Assembly (NCBI RefSeq): GCF_008831285.2
Contig: NC_045139.1
Coordinates: 35,809,706-35,873,705, forward strand
Origin: Nymphaea colorata
Taxonomy: Eukaryota > Streptophyta > Magnoliopsida > Nymphaeales > Nymphaeaceae
Reading direction: 5' to 3'
Length of the DNA stretch: 64,000 nt
Made by a program: the position numbers and the translations under genes. Positions within the stretch are counted from its first letter, which is position 1; the number at the start of each line of letters is the position of its first letter. Of this stretch, positions 57,667 through 64,000 are shown piece by piece. The notes under the pieces were generated by a model, which saw nothing but the letters and a program-made list of their open reading frames with translations, did not search any database and had not been told where the DNA came from.

Positions 57667-59846
57667 ATATTCAGCAGATCAAAAGATCTGCCTCATCGTT
57701 TTTCCGAAGCCAGAACTTTTCTACAAAACTAACATTCTGCTGATTTTAGTCATGTATGGCAAAAATAACCACGAAAGCAGGATCTTCCTTTTTCAAATAT
57801 AAATTCTAAAGTTACTGTTTCATTGTATGTGCCAAAATTTAATATGTTGACCATTCATTTAAAAACCCTCTCGTTGTACATAGTCCGCAAATTTTTATTA
57901 AAAAAATAAAGTCGGAAGCCGAAACCCTAGCCGGAGTTCACCGGAAAAACTCTCTCCCATATGACCATAAATCGAACAAGGACATGGGTTTTCCTATTTC
58001 ATATTGTCAATATATGGTAATTAGTTATCAAGGCGAATTGGCATATTTTCCAAATGCAGTATTGACTCGGTGAAAATGGGATTCCGTCTCGTATCAGAGT
58101 CCTAAATGACATGCAAGTTAGGAATTTAAAATTACTTTTAAAAATCTAGTTGAGAGAGAGCACCTTATAGCCGTTGGAGCTATGGTTAATCAATGGCGCC
58201 GACAGCATCGGCAATGGAGGATTAGGTTACTGTTCATTCCTTCGTATGGTTTGACTTTCCATACTCTTTAGGGGTTGGCATAAAGGTAAGGATCGATAAG
58301 CATTGGTAGACCGCCAGTTTCTGTTTTGAATATCTAAAACGTCAGTTCTTCTACTGTAAATGGGAAGTCACTAACGTGCAAGTTGAAGCATTGTAGGACC
58401 AGTATCCCAATGTACCAAAAGCAGATAATAGGTTTGGACACCTAAGAGCTTCAACTCTCTTTTGAGTAGTAAGATGAAATTCATCTAGAAAGAGAATTTT
58501 ACCTCTATCTATATACTATATATAGAAAAGGTTGGAAGAATTAGGTCTCTGATTCCAAGATTAGTTTGATGAACTAGAGACCTTCTCTAACAGTTCAAGG
58601 TTGTGCTTATTTAAGGGGTTTGGCAACTGTAACACTAACACAGTGTTCTATAAATATATCCTAAAAATTGAGAAGTTTTGTAGAACACTGCATTATGATG
58701 TTTTATGAATTTGACCCAACCATATTCATGAAATACTGTGTTAGCATTCCTATCACCAAACACCCCATAAAATGCTTTTATAACCATGGGTTTGGTACCT
58801 TAAGTGTGCCTTTTCATAAGAATATTCTTTTTTTTATTCAAAAGGATTTATGGCACAACATGGGAAGATGGATAGTTAAAGAAGTAGGCAAATTCAATTC
58901 ATGCACAGGTAAGGCCTAAATTTGTTCTAAGGTCAGCGGATCTCTTAATTGCAAAATGTGCAAGCTTAAATTTTTCTTTTACTATGAATGCTTCATCATG
59001 AGTAACTATGAAGGCAAAAGGTTAAAATGCAAAACATCTGAAAGCAAATTAAGCAAGATTCAAATAGTTTGCTGAATAGTAACACTGTAGGTTGATTCCG
59101 GCCGTTAGACAGCAAGTTACTCGCAGATAATTAGGTTCAATGTCAATACCATGACAGAAGTGTAAAGAGAACGAATTCCGGCTGTCCCTTTGCCCAATAC
59201 CTTAGATACAGCGTCCCTATCCCAAAGTTTATTGAACATGTCGCGATTGAGACTGCCTACTTTAACTATCCACTTTCTGCAGTATTCCGATCTTTCCACA
59301 ATGCTTGCTCTTTAAGTCTAGGTGAACAAGAAGATACCCAAAAAGAGCTGAATGTCCGACCTAACCCCGAGCCTCGGGGTGCTGCCCTCACTGCGCGTCG
59401 TTGACCCTCCATTTGCAGAATAGAGAGTTGATTCACTAGGGTTTCTAAACATGATCTAACTTCCTACCATTGCACCAGCCCCCTCGGGGTTCGCTTACTC
59501 TTTACTTTACCTAATGTATAGACATGCTATATCTAGAAAAATGCATGTGTCCGTGCAAGAATCAACCCATCGCAGCTTATTTCAAATCTTTCAAGAACTT
59601 TTTGATGTGAATGTCTTTGCAATTTTCGCAACTCAACTTCCCATACTTCTTTATGATCTATATTTGTTGAGGAAAAGTTGGTATAAATTTTTCATGGTTG
59701 AAAACATAAATTCTCTTTATATATGATAGTTTTCCAATAACAACTTGGTTTTGGAGTTTTGGACCACCTTGGGGGACTCCTTTTGCAAATGGAAGCCGGC
59801 AAGTTTCCGGGCAACCTATTGTCGCATGGGTTCTCTACCACGTTTA

Positions 59847-60037
59847 CAGGGATGGAGTTAGGAATTTTTATTTGTAGTTACAACGGTATTTTCAAACACT
59901 TTACATGAGTTAAACAATAATTTTCAAAAATTTTACTAGGGCCAAATGAAAAGTTTTCAAAATTCAGGTAGTAAATTTGGTTTTCAAAAATCTGAAGCGG
60001 GGCCATGGCCCCTCCCTGCCCCCTAGCTTTGCTCCTG
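59847..60037 (-). mobile_element. CAGGGG-family MITE
   Basis: CAGGGATGGAGTTAGGA to CTTTGCTCCTG, in reverse orientation. The flanks CACGTTTA and CACATTCT match at 5 of 8 positions, so the duplication is decayed. Confidence 0.7.
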
Positions 60038-60276
60038 CACATTCTCCTTCTCTCTTTTTTCCCTCCTTGAAACTTCTTTTTTTTTTTTTCTAGCCGTCAG
60101 TTGGTCGCGAAAGGAGCTGGTGAGCGTCGTCTGAAAAGGGAAATTCCAACCGTCATTCTCCGGCAGCTGATAGTTTTTATCAATGGTGGAAGAAGAGTCT
60201 TGATAAGTACTCCAGATTGACAAAAGACAGCACCAATTATAAGATTTGAGATTGTCTAGTTTTCAGCTTAAAAGTC

Positions 60277-60558
60277 CTTAAGAAATGAGATTTGTAGCAT
60301 TCAAACAGGAAAAAGTCATGTTCTAGGTGAAGTTGATCTTGAAGGAACCACTAGTTTAAAGGCCAAACCTAACTTGCACAACCCTTTTTTGTACCAAAAG
60401 CCTCATCACATATCAAACTTAAGAAATGAGATTTGTAGCATTCAAACAGGAAAAAGTCATGTTCTAGGTGAAGTTGATCTTGAAGGAACTACTATTTTAA
60501 AGGCCAAACCTAACTTGCACAACCCTTTTTTGTACCAAAAGCTTCATCACATATCAGT
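60277..60558. repeat. Tandem duplication, 141-bp unit, 2 copies
   Basis: 60277-60417 and 60418-60558 differ at only about four positions. The unit is a multiple of three, and one plus-strand frame (NEICSIQTGKSHVLGEVDLE and on) stays open through both copies. Confidence 0.93.
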
Positions 60559-61764
60559 TCCTTGGGGGTCAGGATGATTAGCAGAAAGGCAGAAATCCAA
60601 ACAAGGTGGACAACATTAGAGATTGAAGCGCAGCGGAAGGAAGGCGGTTCGATATTAAAAGTTGCAAGAAATTGAGCTGTCGAGCAAATAACAGTGGTTT
60701 TTGGGAGCGGTTAATTCGCGTGGATGCTTAACGGAGTGTTTGATTAAATGAACATTCCAACAGTGTTTCATAAACCCACCTCAATGATTAAAAGTGTTTC
60801 ATGAATCTATTTCAAAGCCATCTTCACTTGGGCCCATTAAGACCGACTTCTGACCTATTGTGAGGAATGGGGTGGGCCTGGTAAATTTCACCTCAAACCG
60901 GAATTGGAATGAAAATTCGGCTGCTAGTTTCTTTTTGTGTTTGATTGCCCATAACTTTGGTTGCAGAACTAAAAATGATGTGTTTGATACAACATGAATT
61001 AGAATTCTAGAATTAATGAATTAAAGCCGTTATGGCATGTGCCCTAAAACAAGATGAAAAATTATAAAATTTTGAAATTCATAATTTCACTCTTAGGGTA
61101 GAATCATAATTCTGGAATTTTGATTCAAGAATGAGCCTACGATTCCGGAATCAAAAGTTCTTTTGATAATGCAATTCTCATTTCATCAAACACTATTATT
61201 CACATTTCCTTGTTCAAAGAATTATACGCTATGGAATTGCAAAAAAAAAAAAATACAATTATGCATGTTATAAAATGATGGATTTGAGGCGCTCGAGGTT
61301 GGTTAATTTCACTTCTCTGTTTCTAATTTTTGCTTCTAGCTGGATTTAGTAGTTCAGCTTTTTCACACGTTAAACTAATTATCTGCCTACTTCTTTACTT
61401 GGTTTCTCTATAAAGGCTTGTTGGTTTTTCTCTAGTTTCTACTATGCAATTTCAAATATAGAAAGTTCTTTGAATGATGACTTTGGCAAATTGTGATTCA
61501 AGTTTAGACGCTTGTTGAAAAAGAAGCATTCACCAACTTGATTTGAACATGAAAGGTTTTTTTAGCTTATGTGCTTATTGGATCAAACAAATAATGTTAA
61601 TGATGTAGAAAGAAGTGGGTAGTAAATCACAGTCCTGTAAATTTGCAGCAAAGTTTTTAGGTCAAAAAAACCACACTAGGATTCTGCCACTTGTTTTTCA
61701 TAAGTTGAATTACCAAATCAAGGACAATGTGCTGTGAACCTATGCTGATCTACAAATTTCTTGT

Positions 61765-61915
61765 TGGAGGGGTCGAACTATAGTTTCAAAATATTAACAG
61801 GGGTCAAAATATAATTTTTAAGATTTTCTATATAGGTTAAATAATTTTTTTTGTAAAATTACATATAAAGCTTTGTTATCCAAAATTTTGAGGGGGGAAC
61901 ATGGCCCCTGCCGGT
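61765..61915 (-). mobile_element. CAGGGG-family MITE, degraded
   Basis: Interior CTATAGTTTCAAAATATTAACAG and a right end near ATGGCCCCTGCC. The left end is altered (GGAGGGGTCG). Confidence 0.55.
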
Positions 61916-62164
61916 TATCATTGCTTTCACGAAAAATAAACTATATTATACATGCTGAAAATGAGTACAATAAGATTCAAATGTAAGCTGATACCTCTCT
62001 AGTTTTACTTTGAGACAGGTTTTTTAGGATCCACTAATCTTAGGATAGCGAACATTTTTAAAAATTTAGGAAAAATAATAAGTGCCAAGTGGACAAACAC
62101 TCCCATCACAACCTACCATATATAAAGTTTAAATAATAAGACCTTCTTAAGAACATTTGAAGGA

Positions 62165-62291
62165 TTATCATTTTTCAAAACTTTTATATAAGACAAAGTA
62201 AAATTTTCTAAAATTTACGTGTAAATTTTTTTAAAGAAAAAAATTGAGGTGGAGCCAGGACCCATGTAGCGCCCCCTTGTCTCTGCCCCTT
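62165..62291 (-). mobile_element. CAGGGG-family MITE, right half
   Basis: AAAACTTTTATATAAGACAA through GTGTAAATTTTT to CTCTGCCCCTTA. The left half is missing. Confidence 0.55.
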
Positions 62292-63115
62292 ACATTGGAT
62301 TACAACCCACCACCAGAAAACACCCCAAGGCCAAGGCGGTAACCAAAAGTGAGTATCTACAACTCATACTCAAAGGGCTAAAGATGGGTTGATTTTTATT
62401 GGATTTGGAAGGTTGGGTTTGGATTTGTTCTGAAAAGTTATCACCATCATGTACTCTCCTATGAACAATAGGGTTATCCTACCACCCAAGTGAGAGTCGA
62501 ATCCCCCTTCCTTTCTCTTGCCCTTAGAATCTAGGGCTACCACGGTGCCAAGCAGTGAGATCGTTGTGTGATTCAACTTGCACATAGAACTCACCCCCTT
62601 TATGGTCCAAAAAGCATAACGGGTTTCAAATTTGCGACGCACCTTCAATGAAGGCTGGGTACCCATACCCTACTCGACTCGGGCCCGAAAAAAGGGCACT
62701 GGTTATCTGGCTGGCTTGGGTGGGCCTGATATGCCCAGTTCAGTTTGAGAATATTTTATTGATTTTTTATATAATTTATTGTGATTAATTTTATTTATTT
62801 ATTATTTTATATTAAATATATAATTTTTTAATCTAATCGGGTTGGGCCCGAGCCGGGTATGAGCTCATGTTCTATGTGTCAGGCCGGGCTGTAGACCGGG
62901 TTTCGGGTGTTGGGTCAACCCGAGCCCGACCTTTTATCGGGTCGGGCCGGCCTTTCAATGTGCCTCCAAGTCCACCCATTTGCGCTATGCCTTTCGAGAC
63001 ATCATGCAAGCACTCTCTTCACATAAACACTTACACATGTATATAAGAAAAGACTGCAACTTAAAGAAATTGTGCAGTCACATGTTTTGGCTACTGTTGC
63101 AGCATTAGCATGCTC

Positions 63116-63427
63116 AGGTGGCCTACAAATCAAAATTGGCATAAAGTATGATAAATTAAGTTGTATATTCTTAAAATAGTTTAGTAGAGTTTAATATTTT
63201 GACACCCATATTAAAAATGTGCTTGTTTTTAATAAGACTTAATTTACATGGATGTGAACCGCAATAGGTAACAGGTGGCCTATAAGTCAAAATTGGCATA
63301 AAGTATAATAAACTAAGTTGTACATTCTTAAAATAGTTTAGTAGAGTTTAATATTTTGACTCCCATATTAAAATGTTTGTATTCTTAGTATGACTTAATT
63401 TCCATGGATGTGAACCGCAATAGGTAA
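63116..63427. repeat. Tandem duplication, about 157-bp unit, 2 copies
   Basis: 63116-63272 and 63273-63427 share AGGTGGCCTA, CAAAATTGGCATAAAGTAT, AAATAGTTTAGTAGAGTTTA and ATGGATGTGAACCGCAATAG, at roughly 90 percent identity by eye. It is older than the 141-bp duplication. Confidence 0.9.
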
Positions 63428-64000
63428 GCTTCATCTGATTACTGTTCTTAGAGAGAATGTAACATTTTTTTTTATGTCGAAGGAATATTTTCGTTACAGT
63501 GGACATAATTTCATGGACTTTATCCTTGCCGCACCATTGGGTAGGAGAAAATGGGTACGGGTATGGCGTTTTTGTCAATGTGCGCCGGGTTTTCTTTTTT
63601 GGTTTGGATCTGACTTCGACCCAGAACCATATCCAAACATACCACCATGTACCGGCCTACTGGTACTGCCATACCAGTATGGGTACACGGGTTGACCTGA
63701 CATACCACGGTGACATAGGTGTTACCTTGTGAAAACCATAGATTTATAGTCGGAAAAGAAGATACATGGTTTTAGTTTTTAAAATTTAAGGTAGCCTTGG
63801 ATTTGAAATCTAAAGTTATCAAACATGTCCTTAAGTTGTGTTTGATAACTTCAGATCTCAGATTCAAGGTTGGATTTGCTGCGTAAATATGGCGTTTATC
63901 ACAGTGTAAATTTGAGGACCACAGGTTTCAAATCTATGAGAATGTTAAAAATCCATGGATCTCAACTTGGGGAGGGAGTTTCTGACTTCAACTGTGGATT

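Larger units (their letters stand above)
57667..64000. other. Intergenic, right end of the window
   Basis: No gene was recognised. It contains CAGGGG-family MITEs, GGGCCGG-type repeat text at about 62690-62965, and two tandem duplications listed separately. The short frames here have no coding signature. Confidence 0.45.

Noticed and set aside
1..64000. CRISPR arrays, bacterial operons, ribosome binding sites, organelle-derived tracts
   Set aside because: None seen; the gene structure is eukaryotic throughout.

Overview
This is a nuclear window from a flowering plant. It is AT-rich, has GT-AG introns, contains plant-only gene families (STELLO, BAHD acyltransferases, a plant PPR fragment) and is crowded with hAT/Harbinger MITEs, a Ty1/copia element and long (AT)n runs. 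I cannot name the species. No prokaryotic, CRISPR or organelle-like content was seen.

Layout. (1) 1-2.8 kb: the 3' end of a STELLO-type glycosyltransferase gene (+), whose last intron appears to be GC-AG. (2) 2.8-8.9 kb: a small three-exon gene on the minus strand (4338-5738) for a compact helix-turn-helix-like protein, and a GC-rich TATA-bearing first-exon region of an unidentified minus-strand gene (8418-8849). (3) 9-13 kb: repeats. (4) 14.2-57.6 kb: a cluster of BAHD acyltransferases most like coniferyl alcohol acyltransferase. It has one intact gene (D, 55500-57555, minus), one nearly intact gene without a visible AUG (B, 23149-24891, minus), two pseudogenes (A, 14243-16447, plus; C, 32304-41241, minus) and one fragment (22262-22468, plus). 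All share the same two-exon structure, with the intron directly after the conserved LCLQ-type codons. Pseudogene C has a 6.6-kb Ty1/copia element (33538-40141, TSD TAATA) inside that intron. Pseudogene A has two MITEs with 8-bp target duplications in its intron and has lost its splice acceptor.

(5) 48.2-53.5 kb: a 4.2-kb Harbinger-type element (13-bp perfect TIRs, TAA TSD) carrying a PPR fragment and an alpha/beta-hydrolase fragment in opposite orientations, a 63-bp minisatellite and a roughly 390-bp foldback. It appears to have landed exactly in the terminus of an older hAT-type element, which continues to 53463. (6) 57.7-64 kb: no gene seen; MITEs and two tandem duplications of 141 and 157 bp.

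Functionally, the window shows an acyltransferase family expanding by local duplication and being eroded by MITEs, LTR elements and indels, between one conserved Golgi gene and a small putative DNA-binding gene. The strongest unusual items are the gene-fragment-carrying Harbinger element nested at a hAT end, the combined lesions in acyltransferase A, the copia insertion in acyltransferase C, and a hAT MITE family with several perfect or near-perfect 8-bp TSDs. Every family assignment was made by reading the sequence; no database search was run.
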